Assembly: GCA_027493885.1 (NCBI GenBank)
Contig: JAOSJZ010000001.1
Coordinates: forward strand, 1,054,001 to 1,118,000
Direction: 5' to 3'
DNA: 64,000 bases
Source: Gaiella sp.
GTDB lineage: Bacteria; Actinomycetota; Thermoleophilia; Gaiellales; Gaiellaceae
Below the pieces are notes generated by a model. That model searched no databases and was not told where the DNA came from. It saw nothing but the letters and a program-made list of their open reading frames with translations. Within the stretch, counting starts at the first letter, position 1; every line of letters starts with the position of its first letter. The translations under genes and the position numbers were made by a program. This document shows, piece by piece, positions 1-10,337 of this stretch.

Positions 1-9
1 GGCCGTACG

Positions 10-759
10 CTAACCGGCTGCGGCTGCTCTGAGGTTCGAGAACAGGTCGGCCATCTCGAGCGCCGTGCGCACGGCCTCGGCGCCCTTGTCGACGCGCGGC
101 GCCGCCTGGTCGAGGCGGTCGAGCGTGAGCACGCCGAAGGAGACGGGGACACCCGTCTCGATCGCGGCGAGCTGGAGACCGGATGCTGCCTCGCTCGCCA
201 CGTAGTCGAAGTGCGGGGTGTCACCGCGGATCACGCAGCCCAGCGCGACGACGCACGAGAACCGCCGCGTCTTGGCAAGCGCCATCGCCGCGAGCGGAAG
301 CTCGAAGGCGCCCGGAACGGGCATCACGGTGATCGAGCCCGGCTCGACGCCGCACGCCGCGAGCTCCTCGAGCGCCGACCCGAGCAGGCGCCCGGTGACG
401 TCCCCGTTGAAGCGGCTGACGACGACGCCGACGGCGCGCCGCCCTCCCCGGGGCTCGCCCTCGAGGACCGGATAGCCAGGAGGGACGACCAGGTCGCCCG
501 GCGCATGTTCCGATGCCGACGCGACCACCGTGGCGTCCGGCTTCGGCTCGGGGTCCGGCTCGCTGACGACGGCCCGTCCCTCGTCGGGCTCGTTCTCCGG
601 GGCTTCCGGCTCGAGGACCGCGGGCTCCTCCGCGTCGGCCGGCGATTCGTCGACCGACGTCGACGGCCAGCCCTCGAGTACGTTCTCGCTCGCGTGTTCC
701 AGGCCGTCCGCGTCGTCTTCCCAGCCGCGCTCGTCCTCCCGCCGATCGGCGTCGTCCAT
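10..759 (-). CDS. ribH: 6,7-dimethyl-8-ribityllumazine synthase with acidic N-terminal extension
   Basis: Lumazine synthase condenses 5-amino-6-ribitylaminouracil with 3,4-dihydroxy-2-butanone 4-phosphate, the penultimate step of riboflavin synthesis. The catalytic domain starts near residue 108 (VGVVVSRFNGDVTGRLL) and keeps the signature GCVIRGDTPHFDYV with its active-site His. The family is usually about 155 aa; this reading frame gives 249 aa because of about 105 preceding residues rich in Asp, Glu and Pro. The ATG at 759 is the only Met before the domain, but an internal GTG start cannot be excluded, in which case the extension is not translated. It is the last gene of the rib cluster, 22 bp after ribBA. 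Confidence 0.93.
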   Translation of the reverse strand: MDDADRREDERGWEDDADGLEHASENVLEGWPSTSVDESPADAEEPAVLEPEAPENEPDEGRAVVSEPDPEPKPDATVVASASEHAPGDLVVPPGYPVLEGEPRGGRRAVGVVVSRFNGDVTGRLLGSALEELAACGVEPGSITVMPVPGAFELPLAAMALAKTRRFSCVVALGCVIRGDTPHFDYVASEAASGLQLAAIETGVPVSFGVLTLDRLDQAAPRVDKGAEAVRTALEMADLFSNLRAAAAG

Positions 760-781
760 CCGGTTCACCCCGCCTTCTTCT

Positions 782-2050
<1,269 letters not shown>

Positions 2051-2069
2051 GGAGCCATCGTACCCGGGC

Positions 2070-2660
2070 TCAGCGCGCCTCCAGGAGCCGCTCCACGTAC
2101 TTCGCGAGGACGTCCGCCTCGAGGTTGACGAGACGTCCCGGGGCGATGTCCCGCAACGTCGTCGCCTCCAGCGTGTGCGGGACGAGCGCGACCGCGAACG
2201 CGTCGGCGAGCAGCTCGGCGACGGTCAACGAGACCCCGTCGACTGTGATCGACCCTCTCACCACGCAGTAGCGCAGGATCGCGGGCGATGCCTCGACGAC
2301 GACGCGGAGCCCGTCTCCCTCCGCCTCGACCGTGCCGATCGTGCCGACGCCGTCGACGTGCCCCTGCACGTAGTGGCCGCCGAGTGGCTCGCCCGCGCGG
2401 AGCGCCGGCTCGACGTTGACCTCGGCTCCCTCGGCGACGCGGCCGAGGGTCGTCCGGCGAAGCGTCTCGGAGACGGCGTGGAAGCGGATGCGATCGGCCT
2501 CGACGGCCTCGGCCGTGAGGCAGACGCCGCCGATCGCGACGGAGTCGCCGACCGCCGTGCCCGGAGCGGTCACGGGCGCCTCGACGACGAGCGTCCGCCC
2601 GTCGCGAGTGCCCTCGAGCGCGACGACGCGGCCGACCTCCCGCACGATCCCCGTGAACAC
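2070..2660 (-). CDS. ribE: Riboflavin synthase alpha subunit
   Basis: Riboflavin synthase dismutates two 6,7-dimethyl-8-ribityllumazine molecules into riboflavin and the pyrimidine precursor. The 196-aa product begins at a GTG that reads [10 protein letters not shown], matching the family N-terminus MFTGIV, so this start is preferred over the longer open frame. The protein shows the expected internal duplication of two lumazine-binding repeats: GVCLTAEA in the first and [10 protein letters not shown] in the second, with [11 protein letters not shown] between them. The length is typical. It follows ribD by 10 bp and precedes ribBA. Confidence 0.95.
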   Translation of the reverse strand: MFTGIVREVGRVVALEGTRDGRTLVVEAPVTAPGTAVGDSVAIGGVCLTAEAVEADRIRFHAVSETLRRTTLGRVAEGAEVNVEPALRAGEPLGGHYVQGHVDGVGTIGTVEAEGDGLRVVVEASPAILRYCVVRGSITVDGVSLTVAELLADAFAVALVPHTLEATTLRDIAPGRLVNLEADVLAKYVERLLEAR

Positions 2661-2670
2661 GGCCCCGAGG

Positions 2671-3657
2671 CTACCCGGCCCCCGGGCGACCGGGCGTGGC
2701 CGAGCGCGTCCCCTCCTCTGCCTCCTGCAGCCGCCACGAGAGCAGCACGTCCTCCCCGAGCCGCTCCACCTCCGGCTCCCCCAACTCGATCGGCGCCGGC
2801 AGCTCGCCAAGCGTCGGCACGCCCCCGCCTGCGAGGACGGGCGCGACGAAGACCAGCAGCCGGTCGACGAGACCCGCGGCGAGGAACGACGCGGCGATCC
2901 TCGGCCCGCCCTCGAGCAGGAGCGACTGGACGCCCTCGGCGGCGAGCGCGGCGAGCTCCTCGGCGAGCGCTCCCTCCCTGAGCTCGAGCTCCGAGCCCGC
3001 AGGCAGCGGGCCACGCCCGAACGCGAGCCGGCGCGGCTGGCGCGTCACCGGAACGTCACGCGCGTCGAGCCGGGGCTCGTCGGCGAGCACGGTCCCCATG
3101 CCGACGCCGACCGCGTCGAGCGAGGCGCGGAGCTCGTGGACGCGCCGCCGCGCCTCGGCCCCCGTCACCCAGCGGCGCCCCGGGACCTCGGCGCGGCCGT
3201 CGACCGAGATCGCCAGCTTGAGCGTGACGTGCGGGCGGCGGCGCACGACCCACGTTCGCCAGGCCTCGTTCTGCCGGCGCGCCTCCGGGAGGTCGAGGTG
3301 CTCCGCCTCGACGCCGGCCGCGCGCAACCGCTCCAGGCCACCCCCCGCCTCCGCGTTCGGGTCGGTGCAGCCCGCGACGACGCGCGCGATGCCCGCGGCG
3401 ACGATGCGGTCGACGCAGGGCGGTGTCCGCCCGTGGTGCGCGCAGGGCTCCATCGTCACGAAGAGCGTCGCCCCTCTCGCGGCGGCGGCTGCTCGCTCGA
3501 GGGCGACGATCTCGCCGTGACGACCGCCGGCCGGCTCGGTGGCGCCCTCGCCGACCGTCCGGCCGTCCGGCGCGACGACGACCGCGCCAACCGTCGGGTT
3601 CGGGTAGCCGCGGCCGGCGGCGGCTGCGGCGAGCTCGAGCGCCCGCGCGATGCTCAC
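2671..3657 (-). CDS. ribD: Bifunctional diaminohydroxyphosphoribosylaminopyrimidine deaminase / 5-amino-6-(5-phosphoribosylamino)uracil reductase
   Basis: RibD carries out the second and third steps of the riboflavin pathway. Residues 1-140 form a cytidine-deaminase-like zinc domain with HGEIVAL (the usual motif is HAE) and [11 protein letters not shown], supplying the zinc ligands His, Cys, Cys. Residues about 145-320 form the NADPH-dependent reductase, with [13 protein letters not shown] and [14 protein letters not shown]. The GTG start overlaps the rpe stop as GTGA, implying translational coupling. The C-terminal 20 residues are low-complexity. Length is 328 aa, near the short end of the family. 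Confidence 0.95.
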   Translation of the reverse strand: MSIARALELAAAAAGRGYPNPTVGAVVVAPDGRTVGEGATEPAGGRHGEIVALERAAAAARGATLFVTMEPCAHHGRTPPCVDRIVAAGIARVVAGCTDPNAEAGGGLERLRAAGVEAEHLDLPEARRQNEAWRTWVVRRRPHVTLKLAISVDGRAEVPGRRWVTGAEARRRVHELRASLDAVGVGMGTVLADEPRLDARDVPVTRQPRRLAFGRGPLPAGSELELREGALAEELAALAAEGVQSLLLEGGPRIAASFLAAGLVDRLLVFVAPVLAGGGVPTLGELPAPIELGEPEVERLGEDVLLSWRLQEAEEGTRSATPGRPGAG

Positions 3658-4334
3658 GCGACCGCGGCGCCGAGGCGGCGGTACGCCCCCGCGGGATCGG
3701 GGTCGCCGAAGATCGCGCTGCCGGCGACGAAGAGCGATGCGCCTGCCGCGCGGAGCGCCGCGGCGTTCTCCTCCCCCACCCCGCCGTCGACCTGGATCGG
3801 GACGTCGACGAGCCGCGCGAGCGTCTCGATCCGCGCGAGCGCCTCGGGCATGAACGCCTGCCCGGAGTAGCCCGGGTGGATGCTCATGCAGAGGACGATC
3901 TCGGCCTCCGCCGCCCGCGCCGCCTCGGCAGCTCGCGCGGGGGTCGTCTCGGGGTTGAAGACGACGCCGACCGAGAGCCCGTGCGAGCGCGCCTCGGCGG
4001 CGACCGCAGCCGGATCCTCGGCGACCTCGACGTGGAAGGTGACGGAGTCCGCGCCCGACGAGGCGAACTCCTCGAAGTGGTGGACGGGGTCGTCGACCAT
4101 CAGATGGCAGTCGAGCACGCCGGCGGCGGCGTGGATCCCGGGCGCGATCGAGCGGAGCACGACCGGCCCGATCGTCACGGGCGGAACGAAATGGCCGTCG
4201 CCGCAGTCGAAGTGGAAGATCCTGCAGCCGGCGGCGAGAAGCGCGTCGATCTGCTCGCCGAGCCGGCGGAAGTCGGCCGCGTAGAGCGACGGCTCGACCT
4301 CGACGCCGTCCCGGATCCAGTCCCGCCAGGCCAC
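3654..4334 (-). CDS. rpe: Ribulose-phosphate 3-epimerase
   Basis: Rpe interconverts ribulose 5-phosphate and xylulose 5-phosphate in the pentose phosphate pathway, producing and draining the ribulose 5-phosphate that RibB uses. The TIM-barrel landmarks are present: VEPSLYAADF at the N-terminus, HFDCGDGHFVPPVTIG (the family has MDVMDGHFVPN), DCHLMV, HPGYSGQAF (family HPGFGGQ) and VDGGV. The usual MDVMDG metal-site motif reads FDCGDG, a modest deviation. A GTG start at 4334 gives 226 aa, normal for the family. It ends in a GTGA overlap with ribD. Confidence 0.93.
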   Translation of the reverse strand: MAWRDWIRDGVEVEPSLYAADFRRLGEQIDALLAAGCRIFHFDCGDGHFVPPVTIGPVVLRSIAPGIHAAAGVLDCHLMVDDPVHHFEEFASSGADSVTFHVEVAEDPAAVAAEARSHGLSVGVVFNPETTPARAAEAARAAEAEIVLCMSIHPGYSGQAFMPEALARIETLARLVDVPIQVDGGVGEENAAALRAAGASLFVAGSAIFGDPDPAGAYRRLGAAVA

Positions 4335-4366
4335 GGCGCGATCGTACTCGGCCGCGATCCGTACAA

Positions 4367-4381
4367 GTAACAGACTGTTAC
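4367..4381. promoter_or_regulatory. Perfect 15-bp palindrome upstream of rpe
   Basis: GTAACAG-A-CTGTTAC is a perfect dyad with 7-bp arms around one central base. It lies in the short AT-richer gap between the APH-type kinase stop and the rpe start, 33 bp before the rpe GTG. This is the only clear non-coding gap in the priA-ribH cluster, so it may mark an internal promoter/operator that controls rpe and the rib genes. The binding protein is unknown. Confidence 0.45.
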
Positions 4382-4393
4382 AAGCGCGCTCGC

Positions 4394-5285
4394 TCAGGCG
4401 CGGGTCAGCAGCTCGGCGCAGCGGAGCAGGCCCGGCTCCACCGCCCCGCCGCCGACACCCCACGCGAGCGCGTGGACGATGCCCCACAGCCGCATCCGCT
4501 CCCGGTCCTGGCCGCAGACCTCGGCGAGCACGTCGAGGCGCCGCCGGAGCCGCCGGGCGTCGCCCCCGCCGCGAACGCCGAAGAGCCAGCGCCGGTCGCG
4601 GAGGAGCGACGCGGCATCGAAGGCGGGATCGCCGACGAGCGGCCTCGGGTCGATCGCGACCCAGTCGGCGGGCCCGGCACGGAGGACGTTCCCGCCGTGG
4701 AAGTCCTGGTGGAGGAGGACCGCGTCGGGCGCGTCGCGCGGGAGCGTCCGGCGCGCGTCGACCGCGGCGTCGACGAGCCGGCGGTCGTAGGCGCTCCCCG
4801 CCGCGCGCCAGTCCGAGGGGATCGTCTCCGACCAGCGCGCCGCGGCATCCGCGAGCGAGCCGAAGGAGTGGCCGCGGGGAACCGGCTCGTTGTGCAGGCG
4901 TCGCAGGACCTCCGCCGCGACGACCGTCGCCTCCTCGTCGTCCGCGATCCCCCAGAGCGGCGACCCGGGTCGAACCCGCTCGAGCAGCATCGCCGCGCGC
5001 GCGTCGTCGCGCTCGAGCAGCCGGACGGCTCCCCTGCCGTCCCAGCGCTCCAGGGCGTCGGGCTCGTGCTCGCTCTCCTCCTCGGGGAACGACAGCTTCA
5101 GCACCGCCGCCGTGCCGTCCTCCCGCGTCGCGGCCAGGACGAGGGCGACGTTGCCGCCCGGAAGCGGGTCCCGGCTGGAGCCGCCACTCGGCGGCGCACG
5201 CCTCCGCGAGCCCGGGCAGCCGCTCGAGCCACTCCCGCCCGCCCGGCCTCTCCTCCCACCAGGTGAGGCTCGCGGGGATCCTCAC
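4394..5285 (-). pseudogene. APH(6)/streptomycin-6-kinase-like phosphotransferase, frameshifted
   Basis: The reconstructed protein is about 296 aa, the usual length for this small-molecule kinase family. The N-terminus (VRIPASLTWWEERPGGREWL) is in one frame; from PGGNVALVLAATREDG onward the sequence is in another. The join lies near 5165-5175, where one extra base in a C/G-rich stretch breaks the frame. Catalytic parts are intact in the second frame: ATP-binding AAVLKLSFP, the Brenner-type HQDFHGGNVL and DPRPLVGDPAFDAASLL. The GTG start at 5285 overlaps the rsmB stop. Families of this type phosphorylate aminoglycosides or other hydroxylated metabolites; resistance is not proven. The break may be a sequencing error. 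Confidence 0.75.
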
Positions 5286-6520
5286 GCCACGCGTAGCCGC
5301 GCGACGAAGAACCCGCTCGTGCCGTCGACGTGCGGCAGCGTCTGGAGCAGCTCCGGCCGCGTGCGATGGCGGAAAGCGGGCCACGCCTCGCCGAGCGACG
5401 CGTCGATCGCGGCGAGACCTTCACCGGCGACCGCGTCGACGACGTCCTCGTTCTCCTCGCGGTTGATCGTGCAGGTGGAGTAGACGACCGTGCCGCCCCC
5501 GCGGACCCGCGCAATCGCGGCGCGGAGGAGCTCGAGCTGGAGCTCCGGCAGGGGCTTGGCGCGCCAGCGGAGGTCGGGGCGCGCGGCGAGGACGCCGAGC
5601 CCGGAGCAGGGAGCGTCGACGAGCGCGCGGTCGAAGCCGTCGAGGTCGAGCGGGAGGTCGCGGCCGTCGGCGTGGACGACCCGGACGTTCTCCGCCCCGA
5701 GCCGGCCCACGGCGTCCTCGAGCTGGGCCGCGCGGGCTTCGTCCACCTCCACGGCGACGACCTCGCCGGCGAGCATCGTCGCCTTGCCGCCCGGAGCTGC
5801 GCAGAGGTCGAGCGTCCGCTCGCCGGGACGCGACGCGACGGCGTGCCCGACGAGCTGCGAGCCGCGGCTCTGCGGCCAGATCCGGCCCTCGGCGACCGCC
5901 TCCTCGTCGACTCGGTCGACGACCCAGGCGCCGGGGAGCAGCGGGTCCTCGCGCCCGTCGACGGTGCCGCGCACGAGCCGGACGGCGGTCTCCGGCTCCT
6001 CGTTCTGGGCCGCCATCAGCGCCCGGGTCTCGTCGGCGCCCAGCTCGCGCCACCACGTCTCCGCGACCCAGTCCGGGTAGGAATGGCGGAGGGCCGCCTC
6101 CACCGCGGTGTCGTCCGGAAGCGCCTCGCACAGCGCGCGGGCGCCGTCCGCGAGTCGTCGCAACACCGCGTTCGCGAACGATACGGCGCGCTCGAGCCGG
6201 GCCGCGCGCACGAGCTCGACCGACTCGTTCACCGCGGCGTAGCGGGGCACGCCGTCGAGGAACGCGAGCTGGTAGCAGCCGAGACGCAGCGCGGCGCGCA
6301 CAGGCGGGTCGAGCTTCGCGACGGGCCTCCGTCCGAGCGTCTCGATCGCATGGTCGAGCGTCCGCATGCGCTGCACCGAGCCGTACGCCAGCCGGCGCGC
6401 GAGCGCGCGGTCGCGCTCGTCGAGGCTCTGCGACTCCGCGCGGAGCGCGCGATCTGCATAGGCCCCGTCCTCGAACACCCGCCGCAGCACCGCGAACGCG
6501 GCGCGTCGCGCCGGGCTCAC
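5282..6520 (-). CDS. rsmB: 16S rRNA (cytosine-967-C5)-methyltransferase RsmB
   Basis: RsmB methylates C967 of 16S rRNA with S-adenosylmethionine. The 412-aa protein has an N-terminal NusB-like RNA-binding domain (about 1-150, ARRLAYGSVQRMRTLDHAI) and a C-terminal Rossmann methyltransferase domain. The SAM loop LDLCAAPGGKATML, the DAPCSGLGVLAARPDLRW motif (Cys in PCSG) and the catalytic YSTCTINREENE (TC motif) are all visible. The GTG start at 6520 overlaps the fmt stop (GTGA), and the stop overlaps the APH-type gene, so the three genes are translationally linked. Confidence 0.95.
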   Translation of the reverse strand: MSPARRAAFAVLRRVFEDGAYADRALRAESQSLDERDRALARRLAYGSVQRMRTLDHAIETLGRRPVAKLDPPVRAALRLGCYQLAFLDGVPRYAAVNESVELVRAARLERAVSFANAVLRRLADGARALCEALPDDTAVEAALRHSYPDWVAETWWRELGADETRALMAAQNEEPETAVRLVRGTVDGREDPLLPGAWVVDRVDEEAVAEGRIWPQSRGSQLVGHAVASRPGERTLDLCAAPGGKATMLAGEVVAVEVDEARAAQLEDAVGRLGAENVRVVHADGRDLPLDLDGFDRALVDAPCSGLGVLAARPDLRWRAKPLPELQLELLRAAIARVRGGGTVVYSTCTINREENEDVVDAVAGEGLAAIDASLGEAWPAFRHRTRPELLQTLPHVDGTSGFFVARLRVA

Positions 6521-7317
6521 CGCAGACCGCGACGCCACGCGGCGGCCTCCATCCTGCGGCCGCCCTCGGGCTGTACCTCGAGCGGCTCGAACGACCCGTC
6601 CGCGCCGACGCGGGCGCGCCACACGGTCAGGCGCCGTCCCTCCAGCTCGGCGCGCGCGCCGATGTGCGGGCTGAGCGCGCGGACGACCCGGACGAGCTCC
6701 TCGGCGGGCCGCGCGAGATCGAGCCACCGGTCCTCCGGGCCGATCTTCTCCGCGTACGTCGGCTCGCCCGCCTGCGGCTCGAAATGCGGCGCCGGATCGG
6801 CGAGCACGGCGTCGAGCAGCCGGGCCGCGACCTCCGCCGCGCCGGCGTACACGGTGCCGGCGTCGTCCTCGGGTCCGATCGCGAACGCCTCCTGCGCCGC
6901 GACGGGGCCCGCGTCGAGCGCCTCCACGGTCTCGTGGATCGTGACGCCCGTCTCCAGATCGCCGGCCATGATCGCCCGCTCGACCGGCGCCGCGCCGCGC
7001 CAGCGGGGGAGGAGCGAGGGGTGCACGTTCAGCCACCTCCGCTCCGCGAGGAGCGCGGGCGGGATCAGGAGCCCGTAGGCGCACACGACGACGGTCGGCG
7101 CACCGAGCTCGAGCCCGGCGGTCGGGCGCTTCGGCTGGAGCACGGGAATCCCGAGTCGTGCAGCGACCACCTGCGCGGGCGGCGGGACCAGGCGCCGTCC
7201 GCGACCTGCCGGGGCGTCGGGTCGCGTCAGGAGCGCCGAGACGTCGTGCCGCCGCGCGAGCCGTTCCAGCACGTCCGCTCCGAACGGCGCGGTCGCGGCG
7301 ACGGCAATCCGCGGCAC
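6517..7317 (-). CDS. fmt: Methionyl-tRNA formyltransferase
   Basis: Fmt formylates initiator Met-tRNA using 10-formyltetrahydrofolate. The N-terminal domain carries NVHPSLLPRWRGAAPVERAI, the formyltransferase signature with the catalytic HPS, and GVTIHETVEALDAGPV. The C-terminal tRNA-binding domain (about 190-266) is abbreviated. A GTG at 7317 (VPRIAVAATAPFGADVLERL) gives 266 aa, somewhat shorter than the usual 305-320. It sits next to def, which later removes the formyl group, a common pairing in bacteria. Its stop overlaps rsmB. Confidence 0.93.
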   Translation of the reverse strand: MPRIAVAATAPFGADVLERLARRHDVSALLTRPDAPAGRGRRLVPPPAQVVAARLGIPVLQPKRPTAGLELGAPTVVVCAYGLLIPPALLAERRWLNVHPSLLPRWRGAAPVERAIMAGDLETGVTIHETVEALDAGPVAAQEAFAIGPEDDAGTVYAGAAEVAARLLDAVLADPAPHFEPQAGEPTYAEKIGPEDRWLDLARPAEELVRVVRALSPHIGARAELEGRRLTVWRARVGADGSFEPLEVQPEGGRRMEAAAWRRGLR

Positions 7318-7324
7318 GAGCGCG

Positions 7325-7921
7325 CTACGAGAGGACGAGGCGGGGCCGGAGCCGGCCGAGCGCCTCGCGCCGCGCCTCCGGGTCGGTGCGATCGAGCATG
7401 AGCTTCCCGTCGAGGTGGTCGACCTCGTGCTGGACGACCCGCGCGGGATAGCCCTCGAGCTCGAGCGAAACGGCGTTCCCCTCGGCGTCGCGCGCCTCGA
7501 GCGTGACCTTCGTGGCGCGCTCGACCGGGACGCGCACCGACCCGAGCGAGAGGCAGCCCTCCGTGTCGACGTCGCTGTCGGTGCCCGCCGGCGTGACGAC
7601 CGGGTTGACGAGCAGGCGATCCTCGCCGTCGAGCGCACAGACGAAGAAGCGGCGCAGGATCCCGACCTGCGTCGCCGCGAGCCCGACGCCCTCGGCGTCG
7701 TGCATCAGCTGGAACATGCGCTCGCTCACGTCGTGGAGCTCCTCGTCGAACTCCACGACCTCGTCGGCGCGCATGCGCAGCACGGGGTCGCCGTACTGAC
7801 GGATCTGTGAAAGCGCGAGCTCCTTGCGGACGAGCCGCTCGGCCTCGGCCTGCACCTCCTCCTCGGTCAGCTCGGCTTCGCGATCGTACTCGTGCTCTTC
7901 GTGCTCGTGCTCGTGTGCCAC
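7325..7921 (-). CDS. def: Peptide deformylase with His/Glu-rich N-terminal tail
   Basis: This metallohydrolase removes the N-formyl group from nascent proteins. All three signature motifs are present: GVGLAATQVG, EGCLSLG (metal-binding Cys) and QHEVDHLDGKL (HExxH-type metal site and catalytic Glu). The family core begins at about residue 34 (LALSQIRQYGDPVLRMRA). It is preceded by a tail containing HEHEHEEHEYD that most deformylases lack. The longest frame starts with GTG at 7921, giving 198 aa; an internal start that omits the tail is possible. It lies between a thioesterase and fmt. Confidence 0.94.
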   Translation of the reverse strand: MAHEHEHEEHEYDREAELTEEEVQAEAERLVRKELALSQIRQYGDPVLRMRADEVVEFDEELHDVSERMFQLMHDAEGVGLAATQVGILRRFFVCALDGEDRLLVNPVVTPAGTDSDVDTEGCLSLGSVRVPVERATKVTLEARDAEGNAVSLELEGYPARVVQHEVDHLDGKLMLDRTDPEARREALGRLRPRLVLS

Positions 7922-7930
7922 ACGGCGAGT

Positions 7931-8341
7931 CTAGCCGCCGCCTTCCTCGATCACGGCCTGGGTCTGCAGCGTCCGCGTCACGAGCCTCCCGGTGTCGTCC
8001 GTGATGTCGACCTGGACGACGGTCGTCCTCCGCCCCAGGTGGACGGGCTCGGCCCGTGCCGTGACGAGGCCGCCTCGGACGGCGGCGAGGAAGTTCGTCT
8101 TCGACTCGATCGTCGTCGTGCTCGCACCGGCGGGAAGGTTCAGGAACGCGAGCGTCGCAGCCGTGACGTCGGCGAGCGACATCAGATAGCCGCCGTGGAG
8201 GACGCCCGCGGCGGTGCACCGCTCCCGTGCCCAGGCTCCGCGCACGACGACCGCCTCCGGGCCGCCCTCGAGCGCCTCGAAACCGAGCTGCGCGGCGAGC
8301 GGCATCGCCTCGTGGATCGTCCTCGTGAGCGCCTCGTCCAT
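7931..8341 (-). CDS. PaaI-type hotdog-fold thioesterase
   Basis: The 136-aa protein is a single hotdog domain. AGVLHGGYLMSLADVTA matches the HGG-x-x-x-x-x-D signature of the PaaI/YdiI family, and TTTIESKTNFLAAVRGG matches the following conserved strand. Family members hydrolyse acyl-CoA or aryl-CoA thioesters in the cytoplasm; the substrate here cannot be read from the sequence. It sits between priA and def with 9-10 bp gaps and is probably co-transcribed. Confidence 0.85.
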   Translation of the reverse strand: MDEALTRTIHEAMPLAAQLGFEALEGGPEAVVVRGAWARERCTAAGVLHGGYLMSLADVTAATLAFLNLPAGASTTTIESKTNFLAAVRGGLVTARAEPVHLGRRTTVVQVDITDDTGRLVTRTLQTQAVIEEGGG

Positions 8342-8351
8342 CCCCCTGGTC

Positions 8352-10283
8352 CTACAGGGACTGCGGATCGACGTCCACCACTGCGGTCAGCCCGTCCCGC
8401 CGCATGCCGCGCGCGGCGGCGGCGAGGAGCGCCGAGGCCTGTCGTGCGACTGCACGCGGCTGCGTCGTCTTGACGAGGAGCTGCGCACGGTGACGGCCGC
8501 GGAGGCGGAGCACCGGCGCAGGCCCCAGCAGGGCGGCGTCGACGCCCTCGAGCCGCTCGCGCAGCTCTCGCAGCGCGGAGAGCGGCGCGCCGGCCTCGGG
8601 GCCGGCGACGAGGATCGAGACGAGGTGCCGGAAAGGCGGATAGCCGAGCGCCTCGCGCCGCTCCAGCTCGCTGGCGAGGAACCCCGCGACATCGTGGTTG
8701 ACCGCGTGCCGCAACGGCGTCGCGTCGGGCTGAAACGTCTGGACGACGACGCGGCCGGGGGCATCACGGCCGCTCCGGCCGGCGAGCTGTGTGACCAGCT
8801 GGAAGGTTCGCTCCTCGGCGCGGAAGTCGGGGAGCGAGAGCCCCGTGTCCGCGTCGACGACCGCGGCGAGCGCGACGCCCGGCACGTGGTGACCCTTGGC
8901 GACCATCTGCGTCCCCAAGAGCACGCCGCGCTCGGTAGCGCGAAACCGCTCGAGGACCTCGCGCACCGCGCCGGGGCGACTCGCGACGTCGGCGTCGAGC
9001 CGGAACCGCTCGAGCTCCGGCATGCCTCTCGCGAGCGCCGCCTCGAGCCGCTGCGTGCCGGCGCCGATGCGCGCGAGCTCGACCGACCCGCACTCGGGGC
9101 AGTGGCGGGGGACGGCCTCCACGCGGCCGCAGTGGTGGCAGTGGAGAGCGTCGTCCGTGTGGAGGGTGAGCGCGACGTCGCAGTTCGGGCAGCGGCGCGA
9201 CACGCCGCAGGCCCGGCAGTGGATCGCCGGCGCCACACCACGCCGGTTGAGAAGGAGGATCGCGCGGCCGCCGCTCTCGACGAGCGAGCCGAGCGCGGAG
9301 AGCAGCGGCGCCGAGAGCGGGTAGCCGGCCTCGCGGCGGAGGTCGACGAGCCGGACGGAGGGCATCGGCGCCCCGATGCGGGCGGGCAGCGAGAGGCGGC
9401 GCAGGCGTGCCCAGCTCTCCGGCCGCGGCGTCGCCGAGCCGAACACCGCGACCGCACCCTCGAGCGCCGCCCGCTTCGCCGCGACCGTGCGCGCGTCGTA
9501 GCGGGGATCCGACTCCTGCTTGTAGGCGCCATCGTGCTCCTCGTCTACGACGATCAGACCGACGCCTCGCATCGGCGCGAACACGGCGGAGCGGGCGCCG
9601 ACGACGATCCGCGCCGCTCCCGCGGCGATCCGGTCGCGCTCGTCGCGCCGCTCCGCGTCGCCGAGCGAGGAGTGCAGGATCGCGACCCGGTCGCCGAAGC
9701 GCCGCCGGAACCGCCCCACGGTCTGCGGGGCGAGCGCGATCTCCGGCACGAGCACGATCGTCCCGAGATCGCGCTCGAGCGCGGCCGCGCACGCCTGGAG
9801 GTACACCTCGGTCTTGCCGCTCCCCGTCGGCCCTTCGAGGAGGACGTGCTCGCCGACGCCCTCGTCGAGCGCCGAGACGATCCGCTCGACGGCGTCGCGC
9901 TGCTCCGGCGTCAGCGCCTCCGGCTCGGCCTCGCCGCCGAGCGCCTCGCGCTGCGCGGGCGAGGGGCGCTCGCCGCGGGGCGCCCGTCGCCGCGGCGCCA
10001 CGAGCTCCAGCGCGCGGGCGGGTGTCGAGCCGTAGTAGTCGGCGAGCCAGAGCGCGAGGTCGACGAGGGGCCCCGGCACCTCGTCGAGCAGCCGGCCGAC
10101 GAGGGACGGCTCGATCCCGGGCGGCGCCTCGACGCCCACGTCGGCGACGACGCCGCGCGTCGCGCTCCGCCCGAGCCGCACGGCGACCACGGCCCCCTTC
10201 GCGACCCCCTCCGGAACCTCGTAGGTGAACGGCCGCGCGAGCGTGCGGGTCGAGACGAGCGGGTAGACCGTCGCGAGCGGCAT
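8352..10283 (-). CDS. priA: Primosomal protein N' (replication restart helicase PriA)
   Basis: PriA recognises stalled forks and restarts replication. The 643-aa protein has an N-terminal DNA-binding domain (about 1-120), a DEAH-type helicase core with Walker A GPTGSGKTEVYLQA, the DEEHD box, the GSATPRPESW motif and AKGHHVPGVALAAV, and a zinc region of eight Cys (CRACGVSRRCPNC followed by CHHCG and CPECG). Actinobacterial PriA proteins are often judged helicase-defective, but here the Walker A Lys and the DEEH are intact. It is the first gene of the minus-strand cluster; its ATG at 10283 is 70 bp from the divergent ABC gene. Confidence 0.94.
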   Translation of the reverse strand: MPLATVYPLVSTRTLARPFTYEVPEGVAKGAVVAVRLGRSATRGVVADVGVEAPPGIEPSLVGRLLDEVPGPLVDLALWLADYYGSTPARALELVAPRRRAPRGERPSPAQREALGGEAEPEALTPEQRDAVERIVSALDEGVGEHVLLEGPTGSGKTEVYLQACAAALERDLGTIVLVPEIALAPQTVGRFRRRFGDRVAILHSSLGDAERRDERDRIAAGAARIVVGARSAVFAPMRGVGLIVVDEEHDGAYKQESDPRYDARTVAAKRAALEGAVAVFGSATPRPESWARLRRLSLPARIGAPMPSVRLVDLRREAGYPLSAPLLSALGSLVESGGRAILLLNRRGVAPAIHCRACGVSRRCPNCDVALTLHTDDALHCHHCGRVEAVPRHCPECGSVELARIGAGTQRLEAALARGMPELERFRLDADVASRPGAVREVLERFRATERGVLLGTQMVAKGHHVPGVALAAVVDADTGLSLPDFRAEERTFQLVTQLAGRSGRDAPGRVVVQTFQPDATPLRHAVNHDVAGFLASELERREALGYPPFRHLVSILVAGPEAGAPLSALRELRERLEGVDAALLGPAPVLRLRGRHRAQLLVKTTQPRAVARQASALLAAAARGMRRDGLTAVVDVDPQSL

Positions 10284-10337
10284 CGGAAGCCAACGTACCG
10301 CCGCGCCCGGTCATCGATGCGCACGGCGCCAGCCGCG

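Noticed and set aside
4394..5285. Functional antibiotic resistance from the APH-like gene
   Set aside because: The family phosphorylates diverse metabolites, the gene sits in a housekeeping cluster with no mobile signature, and the frame is broken in this sequence.
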